Shown here in pieces: positions 55,413 to 64,000 of a DNA stretch of 64,000 nucleotides. Position numbers and translations under genes: made by a program. The notes under the pieces were generated by a model. It saw only the letters and a list, made by a program, of their open reading frames with translations. It searched no databases and was not told where the DNA came from. Each line of letters begins with the position of its first letter. The stretch's first letter is position 1. Source of the DNA: Deinandra increscens subsp. villosa (taxonomy: Eukaryota; Streptophyta; Magnoliopsida; Asterales; Asteraceae); assembly GCA_039602395.1 (NCBI GenBank), contig JBCNJP010000018.1:4522163-4586162 (forward strand). Reading direction: 5' to 3'.

Positions 55413-56868
55413 TTGACAGACGAAGACCCCAACGAGCATATCAGGGCCTTCATAGAGGTGTGCGACACATTCAAGCTCCCAGGCCTAAGCGGTGACGCGG
55501 CCAAGCTACGCCTGTTCCCCTTTTCTCTTCGATCAAAAGCCAAGGCGTGGCTCGATGGACAACCTGCTGGTTCGATCACCACATGGAACGACCTAGCAGA
55601 AAAGTTCCTCTACCGATTCTTCCCTCCTGGTAAGACAGCGAAGCTACGACTGAAGATCTACGCGTATCAGCAGGACCATGGAGAATCGTTCTTTGAGACA
55701 TGGGAGCGTTTCAAGGAACTACTGAGAAAATGTCCTAACCACGGGTTGGAGCAATATCAACAGATCTAAACCTTCTATAATGGGCTCAGCCCACAAACCC
55801 GTCAATTGGTGGACATTACGGCTGGAGGAGCACTCGGCGAGAAAACTGCTGAAGAGGCCGAGCAATTACTAGAGGAGATGGCTCTCAACGACTATCAGTA
55901 CCCCTCAATTAGAAGCAGCGTTCCACTCAAAGCAGGGGTGCATCAGGTAAGTCAAGACACAATGGTGGCCGCCCAGCTAGAGGCGTTATCAAAGAAGTTC
56001 GACACTCTTTGCCAAGTGGTCTTGCCACAAAAGAAGGAGCCACAGGAGTGCGAGATATGCGGAGAATCGCATACTACTGCCAGCTACCCGCACAACACAG
56101 AGACGGTCGATTTTGTGGGTCAAGGACAGAGAGGTCCAGTCTACGGGGATCGCTACAACTCCTCCTGGAAGAATCACGCCGGATTCAGCTACAAGAACCA
56201 GGCAGGAAGCTCAAACCCACCGGGGTTTGCAGCCAAACCTCAGCAGCCCCAAGGACCAGAACGAGAACCCACGATGCGAGAGATGATGACAGAAATGTAC
56301 TCCTACACAAAGAAGAGGGATCAAGAAATCAACTCTCAATTCCAGAAACATGACCAGGAGATGGCAAAGATCAACCAACAACTACAAAATCAACTGGCAT
56401 CTCAGAAGGCACTAGAGCGGCAAGTGGGTCAAATCGCGCAATCACTCTCAGGGAGACCACAAGGCGGACTGCCATCTAACACCGAAGGAAACCCTAAGGG
56501 TTCGCAAATGCAGTCACAACGCGCAGTGGGAAGTAAACTCAAGAAACGCCAGTGACTCAAGACAAGCCTGCAGAGGACCCAAAGGAAGCCACCGAGGATG
56601 CGCCTGAATCAGAAGAACCACAGGCCCCAGCAGCAAAGCCGAAGCAAAGAGAATACAAGCCTAGGATACCGTATCCTGAGAGGCTTGAGAAGGAAAAGAT
56701 GGAGGAGCAGCATGGTAAATTTCTCTCGTTATTCAAACAGCTGCACATCAACCTTCCGTTCGTGGAAGCTCTGGCATCAATGCCCAAATATGCCAAATTC
56801 TTAAAAGATCTTCTTAGCAATAATAAGAAACTTGAAGAGCTATCCACAGTAACTCTCGACGAACAATG
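55413..56868 (+). pseudogene. Athila-like gag and pre-protease region, broken
   Basis: The capsid piece 55413-55769 has PNEHIRAFIEVCDTFKLPG, FPFSLRSKAKAWLDGQPAGS and RFKELLRKCPNHGL. A TAA follows QQI. Then 55806-56555 (DITAGGALGEKTAEEAEQLL, an imperfect knuckle CEICGESHTTASYPH, Gln-rich coil). 56552-56868 overlaps in another frame and gives RIPYPERLEKEKMEEQHGKF, LHINLPFVEALASMPKYAKF and LKDLLSNNKKLEE, the conserved segment before the protease. It is cut at 56868 by LTR1, just before the protease would begin. An earlier start at 55254 (MGDANPP) runs into a stop. Confidence 0.88.
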
Positions 56869-57352
56869 TGTTGGTCCAATATGATCTTTACAGTGCTAGT
56901 GATTGGTGATTTGAGCAAGAAACAACAAAAAAGATGAGATATTTTGAGATTATTGAGTAAAAAGTAAGAAAGAAAAAGATAGAAGATGAAGAACTTGATG
57001 AAGATGGATATAATCTTTCAAAACCCCCAAAAAGATCTACAAAAATCTGGAAATTAACCTCCTAGATCTAATTTGGTTCATCCAAGCCTTTACCTAATTT
57101 CCCCTAACACTGTCTATATATAGCCTAATGACTATTGGCTAATTACAATAAGCACCCTAGACAATAATAAAGACTAAAACATGACAATAATAATAAATTA
57201 CATTAAAAGCCCCTAAATTTAGTCTTCAATAAGCTCCATTGTCTTTTCAACATTCAAACGCCACATGCCAAAACCATCATTCGAACCCGTCAACTTAACT
57301 TGCTGTTGACTTTACAGTGTTGATAATATTAGACTACATTTCAGGTTCTACA
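56869..57352 (-). repeat. LTR1, a 3' LTR in minus orientation
   Basis: 484 bp from TGTTGGTCC to TTCTACA (plus-strand order), next to a polypurine tract at 57353. A TATA-like word (CTATATATAG, about 57113-57122) lies inside. The first 60 bases align loosely with LTR2 (58321), so they are related but distinct families or an old pair. Confidence 0.75.
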
Positions 57353-57366
57353 ATTCTCCCCCTTAG
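57353..57366 (-). promoter_or_regulatory. Polypurine tract of LTR1
   Basis: CTAAGGGGGAGAAT on the minus strand, abutting LTR1. Confidence 0.75.
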
Positions 57367-57859
57367 TCTACTATTATCAACGTCTTGCATCGTGTTCAGT
57401 CTCGACTTGGAAACCATTAGTCTTGATTTGATGAATCAATAATACTCCCCCTAGACTGATGGTTTCCATATACTCTTAATGGAAGCTTGATCGAATACTG
57501 GTTAACTCCATCTTGCGTTTCACAACTTGACCAATGATCTGAAGCTCGTTATGGTGAATCTCCCCCTCGATTGTAGATCCTCCTAACATGTAGGCAATTG
57601 ATAAAGGTTTGAAACTCCAACTTTCTCGCAACAAATAATTGGCTTCACCACAATCACGCTTGACTTTGTTACATATGTCTAAAATCAAATTGTCTCAGCC
57701 CATAAGAAAAGCAATTAACACCCGGCCAATGTCTTCCATTCTCTTTCCTTCTTCTTTTCTTTTCGATTGTATGCGATCCAAATGATATAATAAATTTTTT
57801 TTTTTATGTTTTTTTTTTCTTTTTTTTTATGTTTTTTTTTTTCTTTTTTTTTGATGAAG

Positions 57860-58100
57860 TTCGCCCGATAGTTCGCTCGCAAATCGGGCAGAGGTTCGCC
57901 CGGAAATTCGCTCGAGAACGGTGAACTTTCGTTCGAAATTTGCTTAATTTCACTGACAGATTCGCTGGCAGAGAAACTACAGTTTCTCTGGCAGAGAAAC
58001 TACAGTTTCGCTGGCAGTTTCTCTGACAGTTTCTCTGGCAGTTTCTCTGCCAGAGAAACTACAGTTTCGCTGGAAGAACAGCAGTTTCGCTGGACGGGTT
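57860..58100. repeat. TTTCGCTGGCAG-like motif array in a leader
   Basis: About ten copies of CAGTTTCGCTGG or CAGTTTCTCTGG, partly as inverted pairs (CTGCCAGAGAAACTACAG). The same word recurs in LTR2 at 58616-58720 next to its TATA box. Confidence 0.85.
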
Positions 58101-58305
58101 TTTCAGCTCGAAAAATCACCAAAAAAGCTCAAAAATCAACCAATTGAAGCAGGAATGATTGAAAAAGCTTCCTGCTATCAAACCACACAATTTCCGACCA
58201 ATTTCCAATCCAAAAACACAGATTTAAGATCCAAATTGGTTTGAACAAGAAAACCCCAAAAAGCTTCAAAAACACCAAAAAATCACCAAAATCAAGAGAA
58301 CCAAG

Positions 58306-58317
58306 GCTCTGATACCA
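58306..58317 (-). promoter_or_regulatory. Primer binding site beside LTR2
   Basis: TGGTATCAGAGC on the minus strand, three bases from LTR2, placing LTR2 as a 5' LTR for the sequence to its left. Confidence 0.88.
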
Positions 58318-58320
58318 TAT

Positions 58321-58797
58321 TGTTGGTCCTCACTGATCTTTATCAGTGCAAATGAAGGTGTTTTTGAGAAGAAAACCAAGAAATAACAACAATATATGAT
58401 TTCCAATGACTAAAATGGTTTTCTAGTATTGAACAATTACAACATGAACCAAATGATTGATAAGAAATGATAAACAAGCTACAATATACTGAAATAAGCT
58501 CCTAGCCGTCACCAAAACTCACCAAATGTCGATTTCTTGTATTAGGGTTCACAAAAGTTGAGAAAGTTACAAAAGGCTGCACAAGGCGACATATATATAC
58601 TGTCCAGTGAACAGTTTCGCTGGCAGTTTCGCTGGCCAAGAGAAACTGTCACTGAGACAGTCTAATCTAAGTACCGAGCGAAACTGTAGTTTCGCTCGGT
58701 AGTTTCGCTAGCCTACCAAAAGTCAACATTACAAAGTAAACTAAACTATACAATCAAGCTAAACAAAATAATGAATTCCTCCCTACATTGATCTTCA
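58321..58797 (-). repeat. LTR2, flanked by a PBS on one side and a polypurine tract on the other
   Basis: 477 bp from TGTTGGTCC to ATCTTCA. TATA at about 58590-58600 (minus strand GTATATATAT). Motif array 58616-58720 upstream of it. A polypurine tract (CCCTAGGGGGAATAT, 58798-58812) abuts the other end, so it also serves as the 3' LTR of the gag-bearing element to the right. Confidence 0.82.
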
Positions 58798-58833
58798 ATA
58801 TTCCCCCTAGGGAGGGATTCAGCCTCTTGATCT

Positions 58834-60444
58834 TCATTTGTCAGCTCCGGCTTCAGTCTGGTTCGGTTCCTTGTTCAGATCTGTTTCCCCCAAAACATTG
58901 GACACTTCAGCTACGGGGACAATATCTTCAGATTCCCCCACATTGGTTGTTTCATCAGCACCTGGGGCATCGGACTCTGGTTCCCCCAAATTAATTGGCT
59001 TTTCAGCAACGGGGATAGCAGTCTCTGGTTCTGGGATTTGTGTAGAAGATTCTCCAAGACCACTCAGAGACTTGTTCATCTGATTCGCCAGATCCCTATC
59101 TTCTTCCATTTTATCTTCAGCAGCCTTGACTTTCAGTGCTAAATCTTTTATTTCCTTGACTATTCCCCGGGCCTTGTTGGCAACTCTCATAAACAAGCTT
59201 GCCTCTTCTGCGGTGTCATCTCCTGCCCCATATCTGATGTGATTTTCGCACAAAGTCTTTAAATCATCATTGCTGAAAGAAAACACTTCCATAGGATCAA
59301 ATAATCTTATTTCAGCATCCTTTCTAATTCTTATAACGGCTTCGCCAGTCTGATTGTCATAGAACCACTTCTGGAATGATTGCAGCCTCGACAGTTGCTG
59401 ATCAGGAATTCGGATTCTGCTCATTGTCTTAGCAGCTTTAAACTTTAAGTGCACCTTCGGTTTCCCGGTAGCTTCATCAATTTCGGTTGTGGACTTCACC
59501 CTTTTACCCTTCATAAAACCAAACGACACAAAGTCGTCCTTAGCAGCCTGCTGAAGCATTATTCTCAGATTTGTTGCCCTGACGCTTTTGTCTTCGTCTA
59601 TGAGGGGGAGCTCTGCCAGCCTTCTCAGATCCCATCTGGGCAAGGTTTTGAAATTGTCTCGTTTACGAATATAGGTAATACTCCCCCCTCTTCTCTTGAT
59701 CATGAAGGCATGAGCGGCATCACTGAATTTCCAGCTAATAATGTGTCTATCAGACTCCTTTCTCTTGGGTTGGGCAATGTTTTGGAATAAAGGGGTCTGA
59801 TCTTCGAGCTCGGGTTTCTTGAACCATTCTTCCCTGTTGAACTCAAGGACCTCTTCACTTACAGAGCTAATCTTTGCTTGATACGTAAGAGAATGTTCTT
59901 TCCAATCATAGCTTTCTGGTTCAGTGTGATCATCAATATCAGCCTCATCTTCACTTTCATCGATCAAAACGAATTTAGCTTGGACAATCTCAGGCTGTGG
60001 TTGCTCTGTTTCAACACTAAATAGATTTGCATCACTGACATTGATAGCATCCAAGTCTTCAGCATTGGGGGCTCCACTGACATCAGCATCATTCACACCT
60101 GTTCCACTTCCTCCAACTCCACCAGATCCACTACCTCCTGCTTTATCAGCTTGACCAGAACCACTGCCGCCCGCTGCTCCAGATGTATCCTTTAAGATGT
60201 CACTAACTGATTCGATCTCAGCATCACTCATTTGACCTGGCAAGTTCAGTTGCTTCTTGATATCGTTCAACTCTACCACCAAAAATTTGATCAAGGAAGA
60301 TTGTTTAGCAATGATCTCGTTCATATTCTTGATCTGTGCATCTTTATCCTTCTCTCGAATTTCAGAATTGACCAGCTTGGTCTTGATCATACCCAATTCA
60401 TTAGACAAAGAGGTATTTACACCTCTGATGATATCTTCGTCCAA
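58834..60444 (-). CDS. Extra ORF of the Copia-derived element, unknown function
   Basis: 536 open codons. The frame may begin further upstream; the first codon used here (60442-60444) is TTG and the next Met lies about 20 codons on. Residues 10-80 look like a coiled coil (EIREKDKDAQIKNMNEIIAK). About 90-125 is Gly/Ser-rich (GGSGSGGVGGSG). Then an acidic stretch, and a folded-looking middle (SDRHIISWKFSDAAHAFMIK, LPRWDLRRLAELPLIDEDKS, QSFQKWFYDNQTGEAVIRIR). The tail has three 16-residue repeats ending in LGE/VGE. No polymerase, protease or integrase motif. I do not recognise it. It overlaps the end of 60417-60818 in another frame. Confidence 0.65.
   Translation of the reverse strand: MDEDIIRGVNTSLSNELGMIKTKLVNSEIREKDKDAQIKNMNEIIAKQSSLIKFLVVELNDIKKQLNLPGQMSDAEIESVSDILKDTSGAAGGSGSGQADKAGGSGSGGVGGSGTGVNDADVSGAPNAEDLDAINVSDANLFSVETEQPQPEIVQAKFVLIDESEDEADIDDHTEPESYDWKEHSLTYQAKISSVSEEVLEFNREEWFKKPELEDQTPLFQNIAQPKRKESDRHIISWKFSDAAHAFMIKRRGGSITYIRKRDNFKTLPRWDLRRLAELPLIDEDKSVRATNLRIMLQQAAKDDFVSFGFMKGKRVKSTTEIDEATGKPKVHLKFKAAKTMSRIRIPDQQLSRLQSFQKWFYDNQTGEAVIRIRKDAEIRLFDPMEVFSFSNDDLKTLCENHIRYGAGDDTAEEASLFMRVANKARGIVKEIKDLALKVKAAEDKMEEDRDLANQMNKSLSGLGESSTQIPEPETAIPVAEKPINLGEPESDAPGADETTNVGESEDIVPVAEVSNVLGETDLNKEPNQTEAGADK
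58870..59015 (-). repeat. 48-bp repeat in the tail of the extra ORF
   Basis: Three copies with exact 48-base spacing of a TTCCCCC word (58885, 58933, 58981), encoding 16-residue units such as PETAIPVAEKPINLGE. Each repeat contains a polypurine-tract-like GGGGGAA on the minus strand. Confidence 0.85.
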
Positions 60445-60818
60445 TTCAGCAAGTATGTGTCATTGATGCGAGGCGCACGCATCGCCACCATCTCTTCGGG
60501 CACAGTAAATTCAGGCTTGAGAAACAGGCATTCATTTGCTTTGAACAATACGGGAATATCCTTGTCACAGATTTGTGACACGCTCAGAAGATTAAACTTT
60601 AATTCGGGTACATGGTTGACGTGTTCCAGAGTAAGAGACCCACTTGACACGTCTCCTTGTCCAACCATCTTACCACCTCTTTTATTTCCTGCAAAAGAAA
60701 CGAATCCACCATCCACGATTCTGTAATTTGTGAGCAGGTCTTTCATCCCTGTCATATGCCGAGAGCATCGCGAATCTATATGCCAGTAACTGTTCTTCGG
60801 GAGTGCCTGGCAATACAA
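60417..60818 (-). pseudogene. Copia protease and pre-integrase fragment
   Basis: 133 open codons: YWHIDSRCSRHMTGMKDLL is the Copia protease start with Arg where the catalytic D-S-G needs Gly. FVSFAGNKRGGKMVGQGDV, LEHVNHVPELKFNLLSVSQI and DTYLLN belong to protease and GAG-pre-integrase. It then ends, and the extra ORF takes over in another frame at the same place, so the integrase and everything up to the 3' region was probably removed by a deletion near 60440. The frame also differs from the gag. Confidence 0.85.
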
Positions 60819-60827
60819 AACGAAAAA

Positions 60828-63434
60828 TTACTTAATAACTGGTACCCAGACTTTTGCATTTCCGGGATTTTTGACTTTCTGTTTTCCCCCAAGGAATTGT
60901 TTTACAAAACTGGTTACCTTGTGGCCAAAGGATCTATCATGGTTTGTTCGATTTAATTTTTCTTTGCAATTTTTAACAACATGATCATCCTTACCACATC
61001 TGAAACAGTGAGATCTGTGACTTGTGCAAGAGGAGGTTTCTGAAGTACTTTCCTCCTCAGAATCTGATGTTCTATAATCAGAGTCACTGTTGGTTTCAAA
61101 ATCCACTTTTGTTTTATCTTTTGAAATCCTTGGATTATTGGTTTTCAAAAATGATTCCTTCTTTCGAGAAATATGTTTTTCTGTAGGTTCTGAAATTCGT
61201 ATCGGTGTAAAAGAAGGAATTGGATTAGAAAGAAATTTGTTGAATCGATTTTGAGATGTACTTGTATGACATTGAACATTTTCATTTGAAACAAATCTTT
61301 CTTGATTAACAGACACGGACTCTTCACTACTGCTATCTAAAGAAGAACTACTACTAGCTACGCTACTGTCTGAACTAGACTTCTTGGAATTCAAACTACT
61401 ACTTGAAACAGACTCCTTAGAATTTAGACTACCGCATCCAAGCCCACTTGTGTTACCGTATCCATTATCATAATCCTCCCTGATCTCCTTATGGTTCACT
61501 CCTTCTAGACCTGCATGCAGACTGTTAGCATCACTAGGAATTAAATCATTTAAGGGATGAGGTTTCGGAGTAGGTGAATAACAATGCGTGCTGGGCGGAG
61601 GATAAACCTTAGGAAACACATTCCCATTGTTCTCCATACCTATTCCGGTTTTTATTTTAGCTCCTCGTTGTTTAACGAGCATCTCTTCAACTTTCATTTG
61701 TGAAACGGTCCATCTATCTAACTTGGTCTGAAGTTGAGAGGTTTCAAATTGGGCTAATGTGACTCTTTCAGAAAGCATGTTTATTTCAACATTTTTTGCA
61801 AGAAGAGTTTGTTTTAAATGTTCATTTTCATGCATTGCCTCATTTAATTTCACAAAATATTTTGCTTCATTTTCTTTTAATTGGGTGTTCATGGTTTTTA
61901 ATTCGTTGTTGGTGTCAATCAACAATCGATTGGCCTTGTAGATGCCGAACAAACGAATTCTACAAGGATGAGAGCACATATCTTGAACAGATTCATATGA
62001 GAGATCCATTATAACCTTTTCTGCAGCAAGAGCCTTTTCACATGTGCACGCTGGTGTGCTTGCAGTTTTCTCATTCACCTTCTTATCAGCTTCTTCCTTC
62101 TGACAACTGTTAACAGTGTGCTCGTTGCTTTGTTCATGAATTTGAGCTGCAAGAGCTTGATTGATGGCTTCCTCCGCTTCAGAGACCTCCGAACTCCAAT
62201 CAAAGTTAGTCAGAAGAGCCACTTCTTTGGTTGGCTTGGCTTCTGCTTTGTCAGTGATAGGGATGGCACGAGTTGCAGGCTCAGAGGTCGGTTCAGTAAC
62301 AATTGGACTTGGGCACTCCCTTTTGAAATGGCCAAGTTGCTTACAGTTGTAGCATCTAAGCTTGGCCTTGTCGAAACCAACTCTTCCATTTTGATTCTTG
62401 AAGGTGTTTCTCCCAGTGCGTTCGAAGAATTTTCTGGCTCGAACAGTCAACATGGCCATTTGCCATTTCAGGTCAGTTTCTTCCAAATCGTCTGGATCAA
62501 CTTGGTACATGTCCTCAGCAGTCAGAGTAGAACCTTGAAGTTCTCCAGCAGCGAAAGCTTGATAGCTGTTAGTAAACAATGAGAACAATCCCATGTATTC
62601 AGGTGAAATCTGGGATGTTTGCTGATTAGTGGCGGAAGCAGTTGAGGATGAACTAGATCCAAGATGTGAAGATTGAAGTTGAGAGAAAGCTCCTTTGGGT
62701 GTGACGGTTGAGATGAAAGCAGAATTTGGAGAGTAAACTTTAGTTGGACCCATGGTTTGATTGTACTCTCTCCTTTGAACATCCAACTCAAAGGACTTAA
62801 GCTTGTTAATTACATCCATGAGCTTGTAGTCGGGGAAACTTCTTTCTTGTTTTAGCATGCGAACTTGAATGCTCCACTCTGGTGGAAGAGCATCCAGCAG
62901 CTTCTTGATTTGTTCTGATTTAGTGAGCTTCGCATCATATTTCTTCAGATTGCTTGATACAGTTAGGAAGCGATTTGTCAAATCAACTAACTTTTCATTC
63001 TTCATGCTTGTGAATGAATTGAATTCTTTAGTGGCTTGGGCTTCCTTGTCCTTCACCAGGTCTTCATTGCCATCATAAAACTCACAGAGAGCGTCGAACA
63101 AACTTTTTGCATCAGTGTGCTCAGCAAAACGATTGTAGATTTCTTGTGACAGGCATAGAGAAAGAGCACCAAGAGCCTTCTGATCACGATCAATGAGTTT
63201 CAAGTCCTTCTCAGTAAATGAAGACGGATTATTATTGATCTGTGTTACTTCACCAGTAGTAGTTGTTGGAACGTGAGGTCCGTTGACAATTGACAGCCAC
63301 TGATTGTAATCGGTGTACAGAAAAAACGATTTCAGACATCGTTTCCAATCTTCAAAATTGTCTCCATTGATCAGCCTTGGTGGTCGGTTTGGAGCAATAC
63401 TTTCAGTGTCAGCAGCATTTGTACCTGACGCCAT
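60828..63434 (-). CDS. Copia gag, 868 residues, with two zinc knuckles
   Basis: Start MASGTNAADTESIAPNRPPR. Residues ~20-230 are a UBN2/Copia gag domain (LINGDNFEDWKRCLKSFF, FDALCEFYDG, LLDALPPEWSIQVRMLKQE). The first knuckle CYNCKQLGHFKREC is at about 361-374. A coiled coil spans about 490-590 (LKTMNTQLKENEAKYFVKLN). A Ser-rich stretch is near 680-720. The second knuckle CFRCGKDDHVVKNC is at about 810-823, then a basic tail. This is much longer than most Copia gags (300-400 residues). The frame is fully open, unlike all others in the window, so it is young or was recently constrained. It would form particles on element RNA. Confidence 0.88.
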   Translation of the reverse strand: MASGTNAADTESIAPNRPPRLINGDNFEDWKRCLKSFFLYTDYNQWLSIVNGPHVPTTTTGEVTQINNNPSSFTEKDLKLIDRDQKALGALSLCLSQEIYNRFAEHTDAKSLFDALCEFYDGNEDLVKDKEAQATKEFNSFTSMKNEKLVDLTNRFLTVSSNLKKYDAKLTKSEQIKKLLDALPPEWSIQVRMLKQERSFPDYKLMDVINKLKSFELDVQRREYNQTMGPTKVYSPNSAFISTVTPKGAFSQLQSSHLGSSSSSTASATNQQTSQISPEYMGLFSLFTNSYQAFAAGELQGSTLTAEDMYQVDPDDLEETDLKWQMAMLTVRARKFFERTGRNTFKNQNGRVGFDKAKLRCYNCKQLGHFKRECPSPIVTEPTSEPATRAIPITDKAEAKPTKEVALLTNFDWSSEVSEAEEAINQALAAQIHEQSNEHTVNSCQKEEADKKVNEKTASTPACTCEKALAAEKVIMDLSYESVQDMCSHPCRIRLFGIYKANRLLIDTNNELKTMNTQLKENEAKYFVKLNEAMHENEHLKQTLLAKNVEINMLSERVTLAQFETSQLQTKLDRWTVSQMKVEEMLVKQRGAKIKTGIGMENNGNVFPKVYPPPSTHCYSPTPKPHPLNDLIPSDANSLHAGLEGVNHKEIREDYDNGYGNTSGLGCGSLNSKESVSSSSLNSKKSSSDSSVASSSSSLDSSSEESVSVNQERFVSNENVQCHTSTSQNRFNKFLSNPIPSFTPIRISEPTEKHISRKKESFLKTNNPRISKDKTKVDFETNSDSDYRTSDSEEESTSETSSCTSHRSHCFRCGKDDHVVKNCKEKLNRTNHDRSFGHKVTSFVKQFLGGKQKVKNPGNAKVWVPVIK

Positions 63435-63999
63435 CTTAAATCAGCCTGAAATAAGAAAGACAAAGAACAAACCAAGAACAAGACAAATTGATTAGTTTCG
63501 CTGGGAGATATTGTAAGGAAATGATTTTCTGAGTCAACCGGATCAAGACGAAGATTTCCGGTTGAAGACATGTTCAAGCGGAAGAACGCTCAAGCGGAAG
63601 TTTTGTCAACCGGAAGCTCAACCGGAAGAACATTTCCGGGTGAACTCTTTTATCCAACAGTATAAAGAGTTCAACCGGAAAAGTACAGGAAGATTACTTT
63701 TGCAGAATTCAGACCTGCAACGGCTTTTATTCTTCCAAAGTCACATCCTAGCCGTCTCCTACTTATAGATAAATGCATTTTGCACATTTCCTCTTTTGTA
63801 TGTTTACTAATGTTCTTTTAGTAAGTTTATTGTTTGACTTTCATATACGGTTAGATTAGCCCGTATGAGATCAACGGCTGTAGTTGATCTCCTTAGTACT
63901 ATTTATAGTTGTTAGCTAGTTCATTCACAAGTACCCGTTTCAGTGCTTACACTTGTAACAGTTTGAACTTGAGTTAATGCAAATAGTACCGAGAAATTT
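63435..63999 (-). promoter_or_regulatory. Upstream region of the gag with a motif array and TATA box
   Basis: 63493-63504 carries one TTTCGCTGG word, as in LTR2. 63534-63675 is an array of CAACCGGAA/TTCCGGTTGAA words in both orientations. A minus-strand TATA box CTATAAATAG lies at 63899-63908. No PBS was found, and the match to LTR2 is too weak to call a 5' LTR. An insertion of another element near 63510 is possible. Confidence 0.4.
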
Positions 64000-64000
64000 A

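Larger units (their letters stand above)
53286..56868 (+). mobile_element. Second Athila-like Gypsy element, 5' part
   Basis: A 1784-bp LTR, PBS and gag, inserted in the Copia element and itself interrupted at 56869 by other LTR material. Only the left target flank (CCTCT, 53281-53285) is visible. It is absent from the left arm, so it arrived after the duplication or lies at its edge. The LTR does not resemble any sequence around the first Athila-like element. Confidence 0.87.
57367..58320 (-). mobile_element. Non-coding interior between LTR1 and LTR2
   Basis: No ORF. The first ~400 bases hold more GGGGGAG words (minus strand). 57790-57855 is a T-rich run. 57860-58100 is an array of TTTCGCTGGCAG-like words. 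58306-58317 is a PBS facing LTR2. It looks like an element that lost all coding between its 3' end and its leader. Confidence 0.65.
58798..63434 (-). mobile_element. Copia-derived element lacking integrase and reverse transcriptase
   Basis: On the minus strand: a long gag (60828-63434), a partial protease and pre-integrase (60417-60818), then directly a 536-codon extra ORF (58834-60444), a polypurine tract and LTR2. The enzymes needed for copying and insertion are absent, so it would depend on a relative. Its 5' LTR should lie beyond 63434 but was not recognised with a PBS. Confidence 0.8.

Noticed and set aside
63490..63999. Clear 5' LTR of the gag-bearing element
   Set aside because: A TATA box and word array are present, but no PBS and no convincing match to LTR2 were found, so it is left as an upstream region only.

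Overview
This is a nuclear plant DNA window made almost wholly of retrotransposons. The evidence is Ty1/Copia and Ty3/Gypsy elements with initiator-Met-tRNA primer binding sites, a Tekay-type chromovirus with 3.8 kb LTRs, Athila-type gags, MITE-like foldback elements and GT-AG introns. A eudicot, possibly a composite (Asteraceae), is my guess; nothing here proves the family. No intact host gene was found.

The main architecture is a large inverted duplication. A left arm (about 1094-20441, mostly minus-strand coding) reappears reversed as a right arm (about 34417-53285, mostly plus-strand coding). Both arms hold the same nest: an Athila-like Gypsy split by a 13 kb Tekay chromovirus at the same target site (CATAC/GTATG), beside the same Copia element at the same target site (TCACA/TGTGA). 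Sampled sequence differs by about 2% between arms but about 5% between the two LTRs of the Tekay copy, so the nest formed first and was duplicated later. The left arm stops inside a Tekay LTR at a 500-N scaffold gap, so an assembly artefact must be excluded.

Region by region: 1-6760 is a Copia copy in intron-like sequence with exon-like pieces. 6760-9721 is the 5' half of the Athila-like host. 9727-20441 is Tekay (minus). 20442-20941 is the gap. 20942-22620 is low-copy sequence with a broken exon of an AP-2 sigma adaptin gene. 22624-27258 is a run of eleven foldback elements separated by (TA)n tracts. 27259-29545 is a tRNA-like segment and an LTR remnant. 29546-31489 is the 3' half of the Athila-like host. 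31495-44694 is the complete Tekay copy with target duplications. 44700-47660 is the Athila-like gag half. 48287-53285 is the second Copia copy, cut by another Athila-like element (53286-56868), which is itself cut by LTR material at 56869. 58321-63434 is a Copia derivative with an 868-codon gag and a 536-codon extra ORF but no integrase or reverse transcriptase.

The pol genes of the Copia, Tekay and Athila-like copies carry stops and frameshifts. Only the gag and extra ORF of the last element are long and open. The most interesting signals are an 85-nt intron-like insert in the Tekay gag present in both arms, an extra ORF before that gag, the (TA)n foldback cluster with shared termini, family-specific motif arrays just upstream of LTR TATA boxes, and the inverted duplication.
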